Shown one piece after another: positions 9,472 to 17,253 of a stretch of DNA of 64,000 nucleotides. Positions within the stretch are counted from its first letter, which is position 1; each line of letters begins with the position of its first letter. The notes under the pieces were generated by a model. That model did no database searches. It was given only the letters and a program-made list of their open reading frames with translations, and was not told the origin of the DNA. Both the position numbers and the translations under genes were made by a program. The stretch is from CAYRWR01 sp964428015 (GTDB taxonomy: Bacteria; Spirochaetota; Brevinematia; Brevinematales; CAYRWR01), in assembly GCA_964428015.1 (NCBI GenBank), contig CAYRWR010000016.1:1-64000 (forward strand). The letters run 5' to 3'.

Positions 9472-9500
9472 CCTTTCACCCCCCCATCTCACCGGGAGCG
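9472..9500. repeat. Short intergenic repeat, copy 2
   Basis: A 29-base sequence beginning CCTTTCACCCCCCC and ending CTCACCGGGAGCG, the partner of 8906-8933 with a few substitutions. It separates the PD-(D/E)XK-like gene from the exported protein upstream. Confidence 0.5.
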
Positions 9501-9501
9501 T

Positions 9502-10140
9502 TTATTTACTGCCTATTTCCTTCAATATCGCCTTGTTCGGGACCGCGTGCAGCACGGTGAAAAACCGGGTGGAAGGTATATTGAACCAGGTCCGGGAATG
9601 GTCGGTCATATCCCGGTAAGTGATATTGGCTTTGTCATAGAGCTGCTTGAGCTGATCCCGATGGGACACCTGCGGGTGGCTGCGGGCCAGCTCCGCTAAC
9701 TGGGGGTATTGCAGGGGATAGTAAAATTTATCCTCCCGCGCGTCATAGCTGAAGCATATCCCGTCCAGGAACAACTGCACTATGGTGGTGATATCGTCCT
9801 GTTGGGACAGGGTGCGGCCAAAATCCCCCATGATCCCTGCCCATAGTTTCAGCTCCATGTGCAGGGCAGACTCATTGGTGACGGCGGACAGCGGGGTGTC
9901 CAGGGAGACCGCGTTCAGGATGAAATAAGTGTCATTCCAGATCAGCATGCTGTTCCCCAGAGAGTATTTAAACTTCCGGGGGGACATAAAGGTCATGTTT
10001 TTTACCGGCTGGAGAACAGTGAAGCCGTTGGATACCATAGCCTCTTTTAAACCCGCCAGCAACCCCGCGGGCAGCATCCGGGTTTCCCCATAGCCTGATC
10101 CCAGGGCTAGAAAAAGCAGTAGAAATACTATTCTTATCAT
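9502..10140 (-). CDS. Exported protein of unknown function
   Basis: A 212-residue protein with a clear Sec signal peptide (hydrophobic core at residues 3-16, probable cleavage after GYG or nearby). The mature part has no repeats, no membrane spans and no motif that I recognise; it is rich in aromatic residues and ends in KEIGSK. The GC-rich codon use differs from the AT-rich defence genes next to it, so it may not belong functionally to them. No lipobox cysteine is present, so a soluble periplasmic protein is most likely. Confidence 0.6.
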   Translation of the reverse strand: MIRIVFLLLFLALGSGYGETRMLPAGLLAGLKEAMVSNGFTVLQPVKNMTFMSPRKFKYSLGNSMLIWNDTYFILNAVSLDTPLSAVTNESALHMELKLWAGIMGDFGRTLSQQDDITTIVQLFLDGICFSYDAREDKFYYPLQYPQLAELARSHPQVSHRDQLKQLYDKANITYRDMTDHSRTWFNIPSTRFFTVLHAVPNKAILKEIGSK

Positions 10141-10498
10141 ATACGTCCCGTGCTGATTTTATTCTATCAAAATGAGAATGGGAAATAACCCATCTCCCCA
10201 TTCCACTCTCTACCATGATACCATATCCAGCGCCCTTGTCAAGTCCTATTTTCAGCTAATTTTATACAGGGTATATAGATATACTGGTAAAACAATTGCG
10301 CTTTAAATTGTGATAGTTGGGCATTTCCGGTGTTTTCAGACTCAAAAAATAGATCCATTTTGTATAAAATTCAGACCGGGCGGGTGTCGTACAGGCGCTC
10401 CCCGGGTACCGACCTGAGCAGGTGTGAGGTATGCCCCACACGGTACCATTGGTGGGGCGGGTCTCCCCTCAACCCCCCATTCGGCAGGCTCAGGGCAA

Positions 10499-10548
10499 GT
10501 CCGGCACGACCCTCGGTATCACGTGAGGCTAGGGTTGGTGAGCCGGAC
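10499..10548. repeat. Inverted repeat (hairpin)
   Basis: Arms GTCCGGC (10499-10505) and GCCGGAC (10542-10548) flank inner matching arms ACCCT and AGGGT, so the 50 bases can fold into a long stem. There is no T-run, so it is not a typical terminator. Confidence 0.5.
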
Positions 10549-10574
10549 TGTAGAATGTCCGCAGCCTTTTCTCA

Positions 10575-10681
10575 GGGCAAAGACCGGCAGCCCTTCCAGG
10601 GAACCAGGGACGGCTCCCGCTGCGCGGCGCGATGACAGGAGGTCATCCGCGCAAGCTCTCACCCCCTGCCGGTCTTTGCCC
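10575..10681. repeat. Nested inverted repeat of about 107 bases
   Basis: The outer arms are a perfect 16-base inverted repeat: GGGCAAAGACCGGCAG at 10575-10590 and its reverse complement at 10666-10681. Inside lie GCGCG/CGCGC and GATGAC/GTCATC pairs around a five-base loop (AGGAG). This nested symmetry suggests a palindromic mobile or repetitive element, or a structured RNA; it is unlikely to be coding. Confidence 0.55.
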
Positions 10682-10913
10682 GGACCCTTTTACCCCCTGG
10701 CGAGGACCACATTCGGAAGGTCGGTTCACCCACCCTGGCCGTCCGTCTACCCACCGTACTTCGTCCCATTCCAAAATTCTTCGGCAGATATAGTATGCCG
10801 GGTGGAAGAAAGAGCCCGGCTCCGATTGGTCCTATCTTTCTACACCGCTCGAATGGTACAAGATCCAGCGCCTGCACCGGCGCGCCGGCGCGTCCCCCTT
10901 TAATCACAAATAC

Positions 10914-10944
10914 AAAAAGCCCGCCTCCCCCCAGGAAAGCGGGC
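10914..10944 (-). terminator. Rho-independent terminator
   Basis: On the minus strand, GCCCGC (10944-10939) pairs with GCGGGC (10924-10919) around a 14-base loop and is followed by a T-run (10918-10914). It lies 40 bases after the stop of the GyrI-like lipoprotein gene. Confidence 0.7.
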
Positions 10945-10983
10945 CATTCGCAATATGATCTGCACTAGTAGACACTATCCTAC

Positions 10984-11568
10984 CTACGGATTATTGCGCA
11001 CCGCGTAGCGGATAATAGTAATATACTTAGAAGTATCCCCCGGACCCCACATAGAGGGCCCTTTTATATACTCTTCTTCATGGGGCCCTGCCAGGCTATA
11101 GCCGCTATTGCTGATAAAAGCGTACAGCTTTTCGATGGTAGCGGTCTCGGTGCTATAAGGCCCCAGGTGCAGGATTTCCGCGGTATCGCCATAGTCCCAG
11201 GTCTCCAGCTTCAGGGTCACGGTCCGCTTGGGATCGTCTGGAATAGCTGTCACGCTATCCGGCACCGGCATAGCCCAGATTCCCACCCATTCTTCCCGGG
11301 GTGCGGTCACATCTTTGGGCCAGCGTGCCCGCAGAGCCGGCATAGCAGATTTGTCCACTCCGGGTATCTTATACCACGCCTGAAAGATTTGTCCAACATC
11401 CTTCATCTGGGTGTTGGGGTCCCCGGTCAGTTCCATCACCAGCATCTTCTGGGGCGCTTTGACCAAGATACGGGGCTCCTTCAGATCAGCGAAATCCTGT
11501 ACCTTGGGTCCTCCACAGGCCGTCAGAATCCCCGCGGCCACCACACTCATCATCACTACGTTTTTCAT
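10984..11568 (-). CDS. Exported lipoprotein with GyrI-like ligand-binding domain
   Basis: A 194-residue protein with a lipoprotein signal (ILTAC, acylated Cys18). The mature part looks like a GyrI-like/SOUL-type small-molecule-binding domain: an opening strand with KMLVMELTGDP, a central WVGIWAMPVPDS segment, LKLETWDYGDTAEILHLGPYS, and a closing strand. Such domains bind hydrophobic or cationic small molecules and are usually cytoplasmic, so an outer-surface or periplasmic lipoprotein version is unusual. It starts ten bases after the stop of a WYL regulator, with GGAGGAAG as ribosome site, so the two are probably co-transcribed and the regulator may respond to the same ligand or stress. Confidence 0.75.
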   Translation of the reverse strand: MKNVVMMSVVAAGILTACGGPKVQDFADLKEPRILVKAPQKMLVMELTGDPNTQMKDVGQIFQAWYKIPGVDKSAMPALRARWPKDVTAPREEWVGIWAMPVPDSVTAIPDDPKRTVTLKLETWDYGDTAEILHLGPYSTETATIEKLYAFISNSGYSLAGPHEEEYIKGPSMWGPGDTSKYITIIRYAVRNNP

Positions 11569-11578
11569 GTCTTCCTCC

Positions 11579-12559
11579 TCATTGAATATACACTATTATA
11601 AGGAGCATAACCTGACACCTATATGTCAGGTTTAAAATAATTTTTTGGATTTTTTTAAGGGCATCGATTAATTCCGCGCGCAGGCTCACCGGGGACAGGA
11701 CTTCCATTTCGGGGCCGAAGCCCAGCAGGTAACCTACCACCCAGGGTTCGGAGGGGAATTCCGTCCTGACCAGCAGTGTGCCGTCCGGCTGATTGTCTAT
11801 CCTGTCTTCCGGGAAATATTCCCTGACCCGTTCAGCAGCCAGGGGAGAAAACTTCAAAACCGTAGCCAGGCTGTTTTCCGGAGGAGCCTGGTAGTCCATA
11901 TAGCTGGTGTAGTTCCCCTCCCTGCGCAAAAAGACCTCCGGCAGTATCTCCAGGTCCCGCACGCGCGACACCCGGAACACCCGGAAATCTTCCCTCAACC
12001 GGCACCAGCCGAACAGGTAGGTGTTGAATCCCTTGAACATAAGGGTCATAGGCTCCACTACCCGCCGTTCTTCCTCCCCCTTCCAGCCGCGGTAAGTGAA
12101 GCGGATGGTCTTCTGGTCGCAGATGGCCTGGTAGATCCGGGCATAGTCTGCCTCCAGCCGGGCTTGACTCCCCCAGGGTGCCAGGTCGAATACCAGACGG
12201 CTCTGGCGCAGGGCCAGCTCCTCCTCCCGCTGCGGGGGGATGAGACTGCGAATCTTGTCGCGGGCTGCCTCTATCTCGGGGCTATTGAGCGCGGGCTGGA
12301 TGCCGCCCAGGGCGGTGAGGATGGAGCTCATATCCTGGAGAGACAGGTACTGGCGGTCGATTTTGTAATTGGGCAGAATACTGTACCCGCCCTCCTTGCC
12401 CTGACGGGACTGGATGGGGATACCGGCCTGCTGCAGGGTCTCCATGTCGCGGTATATGGTCCGCTCCGTTACCTCGAACTTGCGGGCCAGCTCGGGAGCC
12501 GTGACCTGCTCCGCGTTGATCAGCGCCAGAAAGATGGCAAAAAGTCGGTCTGTTTTCAT
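11579..12559 (-). CDS. YafY-type transcriptional regulator with HTH and WYL domains
   Basis: About 326 residues from the ATG at 12559 (a GTG two codons upstream at 12565 is also possible). The N-terminal 60 residues form a helix-turn-helix of the HTH_11 type (APELARKFEVTERTIYRDME). The second half is a WYL ligand-sensing domain (IRFTYRGWKG, RRVVEPM, YLFGWCRLREDFRVFRVSRV). Proteins of this design sense nucleotides or single-stranded DNA in known cases and often repress nearby genes. The C-terminus has an unusual hydrophobic tail (MLLIIVYIQ) that reaches into the ribosome site of the lipoprotein gene behind it. The ten-base spacing to that gene suggests an operon. Confidence 0.85.
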   Translation of the reverse strand: MKTDRLFAIFLALINAEQVTAPELARKFEVTERTIYRDMETLQQAGIPIQSRQGKEGGYSILPNYKIDRQYLSLQDMSSILTALGGIQPALNSPEIEAARDKIRSLIPPQREEELALRQSRLVFDLAPWGSQARLEADYARIYQAICDQKTIRFTYRGWKGEEERRVVEPMTLMFKGFNTYLFGWCRLREDFRVFRVSRVRDLEILPEVFLRREGNYTSYMDYQAPPENSLATVLKFSPLAAERVREYFPEDRIDNQPDGTLLVRTEFPSEPWVVGYLLGFGPEMEVLSPVSLRAELIDALKKIQKIILNLTYRCQVMLLIIVYIQ

Positions 12560-12663
12560 ACCCACAGGCTAAAACAGAACCGGTATTTTTTCAAGGAAAA
12601 GAATGAATTGAAATAATCTTACTTTTAGCCGTTATAATTAAATTGCAATTTACTTATAAATAG

Positions 12664-12691
12664 TTGACGTATTCTCAAAATTACTTATAAT
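12664..12691 (+). promoter_or_regulatory. Sigma-70-type promoter of the Ig-repeat lipoprotein gene
   Basis: TTGACG (12664-12669) and TATAAT (12686-12691) are spaced by 16 bases. The gene start follows 72 bases downstream, with AGGAG at 12751-12755. Confidence 0.65.
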
Positions 12692-12763
12692 TAGATATCA
12701 CATATTCAAATTCAGTTTGGAAAATGACACTTTAACCCATAATTATATATAGGAGATGTGAAT

Positions 12764-14521
12764 ATGAATTTTCTGAATATTAAAAGAAAATTTTGGTCCA
12801 TACTTTTTCCTGTTTCCGTTTTAATTACTGCCTGCCAGATTTTTATTCCCAATCCGGGAAGCGTAGCAGACCATACTCCCCCCATTCTTACTTTGGATTC
12901 TGTTACCAATGGCCAGGAAGTAGGTTCACCTTATACGTTACAAGGTATTGTTTCCGACGCAGGAAGCGGGGTATATGAAGTACGGGTTTCAATAGATAGT
13001 GGTGTTTTTAAACCTGTATCGATCAGCAACGGTATATGGTATACCAATATCAGTATAAGTAATTATGGTGTCGTGACCAATAAAGTGTATGCGGAAGATA
13101 ATGACGGAAACGTTTCTGTAACAAATTTAGTATGGGTATCGAGAACACCTACTCCTTCTGTGATATTCACTAGCCCTATCAATAACAGTACAGTTACTGA
13201 ATCAAATATCATTGTCAACGGAACATCCAGTATGGATCTACCCTACCATATCGTAAAAGTACAAGTCAGTATCAATGGTGGAACCTGGTCCAATGTCCAG
13301 GGTACTTTAAACTGGAGCAATTCTTTTACTTTAATTAGTGGCACCAATAACTTCTATGCCAGGGCTATTTCAGATAATGATAAAACCAATGTTTCCGCCC
13401 CGCTAAAAATCATCTATAAACCACTACCTACCGTAAACATTACTTCACCTGCAGATCAGACTATTACAAATGCTACTTCCATTTTAGTGAGTGGTACATC
13501 TTGGGTAACTTTACCTCAAATCATCAGTAAAGTTCAAATTAAGGTCAATAGTGGAAATTGGATCGATGCAGATGGTACTACCAATTGGTCCAAAGTGATT
13601 TCACTTGCAAAAAGGACAAATACAATCTTTGCCAGGACAATTACCGATGGAAACTCTACAAACATTTCAGAATCCAGAACTATATATGGACCATTTGCAG
13701 GTACATTAAAATTCCAGGTTAAAGTTTTGCCTCCAGCTCAAAACCTCTATGACAGTATAAGCGGATATACAAATGCAATCTATGTGGTAGGGGGACTAAA
13801 TTCAGCCAATTTAACAGTAAATGGTACAAATTTAAGTGATTGGGTACCTGACGATCCCACACCTCAACTGCAGTATCTGTCTAATAATATATATCAATTG
13901 GTCACACACTATAGGACCAGCACCCCTCTTACACTCAACTATAAATATGTAAACGGTACACCCGGTTTAGGAGGCAGTTGGAATAATGTAGAGATGACTA
14001 CTAATAGAGGAAATGTTAATAACCGCCTTATTGACATCCCGGCTGCAGACGCGGATATTATAGCTACTAATTTAGGTACAATTCTTGTACCATCTGGAAT
14101 AAATGATGTAGATCCCAATGGTATTCAATACTGGGCATCCACAGATCCCACTTATAACGCGGTGAATGTAACTATAGTGCTGAATGTCACAAATATAGCT
14201 ATATTGTGGACAGCTTATTCCGGTGATTATGGTTTTATGGGCAGTATCCCCCAACTTTCCGGTTCCGGTGCAGGGATCTGGGATTATGCAAATCCCAAAA
14301 CGGCTACAATAACTACCAACGGTCTGGGAAATCTGAATGCCAGTTGTCAGATAACTTATTCCGGTCTACCCTATTTCTATTATAAACTGGTAGGCCAAAC
14401 AAATTCCGGAATTAGACAGGAATTTAACCCCACACACCCTCTTTCTATTCCCATAGAAAAAAGAGCTGGGGGAATTATGACTAATTTCGCGACTTTCCAG
14501 GGATGGGATGGAGAAATATAA
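12764..14521 (+). CDS. Surface lipoprotein with tandem Ig-like repeats
   Basis: About 585 residues from the ATG at 12764, chosen because AGGAG lies eight bases upstream; a GTG two codons earlier is too close. The lipobox LITAC places the acylated cysteine at residue 24. Three beta-sandwich repeats follow at roughly residues 40-130, 130-215 and 220-315, each with an I-x-SP opening, a NGGxWS-type turn and an NxxYARAI-type strand, as in bacterial Ig-like (Big/OmpL47-like) repeats. The C-terminal 260 residues are a different, unrecognised domain with many Thr, Asn and Gly. The composition fits a cell-surface protein. It is a single-gene unit with its own promoter and terminator. Confidence 0.8.
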   Translation: MNFLNIKRKFWSILFPVSVLITACQIFIPNPGSVADHTPPILTLDSVTNGQEVGSPYTLQGIVSDAGSGVYEVRVSIDSGVFKPVSISNGIWYTNISISNYGVVTNKVYAEDNDGNVSVTNLVWVSRTPTPSVIFTSPINNSTVTESNIIVNGTSSMDLPYHIVKVQVSINGGTWSNVQGTLNWSNSFTLISGTNNFYARAISDNDKTNVSAPLKIIYKPLPTVNITSPADQTITNATSILVSGTSWVTLPQIISKVQIKVNSGNWIDADGTTNWSKVISLAKRTNTIFARTITDGNSTNISESRTIYGPFAGTLKFQVKVLPPAQNLYDSISGYTNAIYVVGGLNSANLTVNGTNLSDWVPDDPTPQLQYLSNNIYQLVTHYRTSTPLTLNYKYVNGTPGLGGSWNNVEMTTNRGNVNNRLIDIPAADADIIATNLGTILVPSGINDVDPNGIQYWASTDPTYNAVNVTIVLNVTNIAILWTAYSGDYGFMGSIPQLSGSGAGIWDYANPKTATITTNGLGNLNASCQITYSGLPYFYYKLVGQTNSGIRQEFNPTHPLSIPIEKRAGGIMTNFATFQGWDGEI

Positions 14522-14551
14522 TAGGATTCCTTTATCATTATAAAAAATAAA

Positions 14552-14583
14552 AATAAGCTGCTTTTAAGGCAGCTTATTTTTTT
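14552..14583 (+). terminator. Rho-independent terminator
   Basis: Ten-base arms AATAAGCTGC (14552-14561) and GCAGCTTATT (14569-14578) form a hairpin with a seven-base loop, followed by a T-run. It ends the Ig-repeat lipoprotein transcript. Confidence 0.85.
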
Positions 14584-14739
14584 AATAGAAATTTTATTGT
14601 TCCTTTAATGAATTGCAGTTAACATAAATATACTTGAGGAAAATGAAAAGGCAATCTATTTGACCCTAGCCTAAAATAATACCGTGATTTTCTTTACGAT
14701 AACAGTTCGTAATATATTATGCAGTTCTCTTAACTTCAA

Positions 14740-14770
14740 CCAGTATGTATGATATATTCATACATACTGG
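14740..14770 (+). promoter_or_regulatory. Perfect palindromic operator before the abiE remnant
   Basis: The arms CCAGTATGTATGA (14740-14752) and TCATACATACTGG (14758-14770) are exact reverse complements around TATAT. The right arm reaches into the ribosome site GGAGG of the antitoxin frame. AbiEi antitoxins are known to repress their own promoter by binding inverted repeats, so this is the likely autoregulatory site. The site is perfect although both genes behind it are broken. Confidence 0.75.
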
Positions 14771-14777
14771 AGGATAC

Positions 14778-15404
14778 ATGAAGCCTGATATTTTACAGGA
14801 TTTTCCCACCTATTTTGACTACACCTACCTCATGGAAAAACTCAGAGATTACCGTTCACCCCGCTCCAAGGTGACCACCCTGCTGAGGGAAGGCTGCATC
14901 ATCCAGATCAGACGTGGGCTGTACGTATTAGGAAATATCTATCGCCGGGACATTTCCCTGCACGTCCTGGCTAACCTCATTTATGGTCCGTCCTATATCT
15001 CCTTTGAATCTGCCCTCAGTTATTACGGATTTAATCCAGAAAGGGTCGTTAATCCTACTTCGGTGTGTTTCAAGAGAAAAAAGCAGTATTCTACACCACT
15101 GGGGGTGTTTACTTATCACTAACTAAATCCCGCTCTGTACCACTGCGGCATCCAAAGGGTGGAAGAAGGCAGTGAAAACCGCTTTTTTATAGCTACCCCT
15201 GAAAAGGCCGTATGCGATACCATGGTACGTGACCAAAACGGCATCCAGGATCTTGGTTTATACCTCTATGAGGATATGAGAATGGATAGCAAGGAAGTAG
15301 CCAACCTGGATGCGGAGAAAATCAGGGAAATAAACCTGTATTACCGGCATCCCAGGATAGGTGAGCTTATCAATCATATTTATGATTCAGGAGCATCACG
15401 ATGA
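14778..15404 (+). pseudogene. abiEi: AbiEi-type antitoxin, interrupted by one in-frame TAA
   Basis: The frame starts at ATG 14778 (GGAGG just upstream) and would give 208 codons, but a TAA at 15120-15122 splits it; the frame then continues unchanged to the TGA at 15402-15404. The first part has the winged-helix opening of AbiEi (RSKVTTLLREG, IRRGLYVL) and SYISFESALSYYG. The second has FIATPEKAVCDT, a signature of this family. AbiEi is the transcriptional repressor and antitoxin of a type IV toxin-antitoxin system. With the stop in place only a 114-residue DNA-binding half would be made, which could still occupy the palindromic operator. A sequencing error at the stop cannot be excluded. Confidence 0.85.
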
Positions 15405-15577
15405 ACCAGGCGGTAAAAGAAATGCTGCAAAAGTATGACTGCAGCACCACGCAACAATACGAAAGAGCACTCACCGAGATTATGCAGGAAATAACCCTGA
15501 GAGGATTATCCCGGGCACGTTTTTTTGAACATGCCGCATTCTATATTGTGAAAATAATTCAGTTCAGCGCGAATTAA
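15401..15577 (+). pseudogene. Truncated AbiEii toxin remnant
   Basis: A 58-codon frame overlaps the end of the AbiEi frame by four bases (ATGA), the usual arrangement of abiE operons. Its sequence (ALTEIMQEITLRG, then RARFFEHAAFY) matches the N-terminus of AbiEii nucleotidyltransferase toxins just before the GGTALR-type active site. After AAFY the match ends: VKIIQFSAN and a stop follow. The catalytic nucleotidyltransferase domain of some 200 further residues is missing, so the toxin is dead. This supports decay of the whole locus. Confidence 0.75.
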
Positions 15578-15963
15578 GTAATTAACATCCTGTTTTCTGC
15601 AAGTAAATGAAATCTGTATATTTCCCCTGTTATTCAAAGATTATGTTCAATGTGGCACTCTTTGTGCTGTGGTCATGATAAATCTCATAGCGCGGAGCGT
15701 TATACCCAGGCACCGCCCTATGGTAGGTACCACGCCTCCTACTCTGCTTTATTATAGAAGGTAACTGTCTCATACCCCGTGAGAAGGGACAAGGTGACGG
15801 GGGCGGGTTCGGTAGTGCTGTACAGGCTGTAGTGGTAATCTCATGCATCTATCCCTAAATGAGACTGTATGCTACCTTCGCGACCGAACCGGTGGATAAT
15901 GATACGCGGACCAGAGGACGCCTCTCCTCAGGTGAAGTGGAACTGCTGACAAGCGGGCTGAAC
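15578..15963. other. Non-coding stretch after the abiE remnant
   Basis: No gene is supported here. Open frames on both strands are short and lack ribosome sites. I cannot recognise the rest of an AbiEii toxin in any frame, so the truncation is a real loss and not a simple frameshift. Confidence 0.5.
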
Positions 15964-15995
15964 AAAAAAAGAGCGGGTACGCTGACCCGCTCTTT
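15964..15995 (-). terminator. Rho-independent terminator
   Basis: Arms AAAGAGCGGGT (15968-15978) and ACCCGCTCTTT (15985-15995) with a six-base loop; on the minus strand the hairpin is followed by a T-run. It ends the transcript of the GNAT gene that stops at 16018. Confidence 0.8.
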
Positions 15996-16017
15996 AACTT
16001 TCTAAAAAAAGAGAAGT

Positions 16018-17181
16018 TTATTTTACATCCATATCCCACACACGGTTCTTTTTGTAGACCTTGCCGCCCATCTTTTCGATACCGGAGATGATGGCGGTGT
16101 TGTCTTCCAGCTCCCAGGAGAGCTCGCCGGTCTCGATGCCCATAGCTTTACCGGCCATAAAAGGCAGGGTGTAGAGCAGCGCGTCAAAGCCCAGCTGGCG
16201 GTAGTTGGGTTTGACCCCGGCCAGGAGCAGGCGGGCGCGTTTGAATTTAGGATAGGGCTTGATAAACTTTTTCCACACCAGCTTGAGCAGCTGAAGGATG
16301 GACTGCAGCCACAGGGGCCACTTATGGTACTTGCGCAGGGAGTGTGTGATCTCCATGAGGTCAAAGATAGCAGTAGCAAAACCGACTACTTCGTTATCCT
16401 TTTCGATGATCACCACCAGCTTGGGGTCGGAGATGAGCAGCAGGGTCTCTGCCATCATGTCAAACTCAGCCTGGCTCATGGGTACAAAGCCCCAGTTTTC
16501 GGCCCAGCCTGCTTCATATACGTCGATGATCTTGCGGAATTCTTCTTTTTTCTTTTTGGTATTGAGGTTGCGGATCACCAGGCCCTTTTCAGCGGCTTTT
16601 TTCTTGATATGCTCGGCTATGCGCAGGACTTTGGGGTTGATGTCGATGGACATATCCAGCTTAAAGGCTACCAGGTCTTTGGCTTTTTTCATGCCGTAAT
16701 TTTTGCACAGATCCATATAATAGAGGGGGTTGTAGGGCATAATGGGCATGCGGTGGGAGCCGTCGGTCTCATACTGCATACCTACTTCGTCGTTGGTAGA
16801 ACAGCTCATGGGTCCGCGGAAGTTGGTCATGCCTTTGGCTTTGACCCAGTCTTTGGCAGCGTCGAAAAGGGCATTGGCTACCGCCTGGTCATTGATACAT
16901 TCGAAAAAGCCCCAGAATCCGGTCTTTTCCTTCCAGTATTTGTTATGGTCAGGGTTGTCGATAGCGGCGATACGGCCTACTACTTCGCCGTCCTTATAGG
17001 CCAGGAAAAACTCAGCGCTACCCTGTTTAAAAAAGGGATGTTTTTTACGATTAAGACGGTCTTCCAGATCCATAATCAGATCGGGGGCCCAGGTAGGGTC
17101 GTTTTCATAGATCTTCCAGGGCAGTTTTAAAAACGCGCTGTGTTCTTTACTGTTGGACACTTTTTTGACTTCGATAGCCAT
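16018..17181 (-). CDS. GNAT acyltransferase of the YghO / bacterial ceramide synthase type
   Basis: A 387-residue protein of a distinctive long GNAT family. The opening shows PWKIYENDPTWAPDL and KKHPFFKQG, then VVGRIAAIDN, GFFECI, FRGPMSCSTNDEVG and MPYNPLYYMDL. The second half is a second GNAT-like domain (VYEAGWAENWGFVP). In Caulobacter a protein of this family was shown to be the bacterial ceramide synthase, which N-acylates a 3-keto sphingoid base. That assignment here is inference, but it gains weight from the SDR gene immediately upstream in the same direction (72-base gap) and the Spt-like gene in the divergent operon. GGAGG lies before the ATG. Alternatives: another N-acyltransferase of lipid or amino-acid substrates. 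Confidence 0.7.
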   Translation of the reverse strand: MAIEVKKVSNSKEHSAFLKLPWKIYENDPTWAPDLIMDLEDRLNRKKHPFFKQGSAEFFLAYKDGEVVGRIAAIDNPDHNKYWKEKTGFWGFFECINDQAVANALFDAAKDWVKAKGMTNFRGPMSCSTNDEVGMQYETDGSHRMPIMPYNPLYYMDLCKNYGMKKAKDLVAFKLDMSIDINPKVLRIAEHIKKKAAEKGLVIRNLNTKKKKEEFRKIIDVYEAGWAENWGFVPMSQAEFDMMAETLLLISDPKLVVIIEKDNEVVGFATAIFDLMEITHSLRKYHKWPLWLQSILQLLKLVWKKFIKPYPKFKRARLLLAGVKPNYRQLGFDALLYTLPFMAGKAMGIETGELSWELEDNTAIISGIEKMGGKVYKKNRVWDMDVK

Positions 17182-17253
17182 AACTTCCTCCTCTATTTTT
17201 AGTGTCTACTATAGTAATATAATATTTAAATTTTGTAAAACAATGTCAGGATT

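Larger units (their letters stand above)
10141..10913. other. Long non-coding, GC-rich, hairpin-rich region
   Basis: No convincing gene lies in these 773 bases. The open frames present are GC-driven, lack ribosome sites and have implausible proline/arginine-rich translations. The stretch from about 10370 to 10700 holds several inverted repeats: GCCCCAC with GTGGGGC (10433-10458), GTCCGGC with GCCGGAC (10499-10548), and a 16-base pair of arms at 10575-10590 and 10666-10681. It also contains GGCAGGCTCAGGGCAAG (10484-10499), similar in style to dispersed repeats of other bacteria. Confidence 0.55.

Noticed and set aside
10330..10907. Open frames of 80-160 codons on both strands in the GC-rich gap
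   Set aside because: Translations are rich in Pro, Arg and Gly, overlap each other in several frames, lack ribosome sites and coincide with inverted repeats; they are frame artefacts of GC-rich non-coding DNA.
4419..15122. Reassignment of TAA as a sense codon
   Set aside because: Many intact genes in the window end at TAA at the expected protein length, for example the ketosynthase at 18734-20029 and the ACP at 24438-24683.
15630..15848. A 72-codon minus-strand frame after the abiE remnant
   Set aside because: No ribosome site, no homology by eye and a low-complexity proline/serine start.
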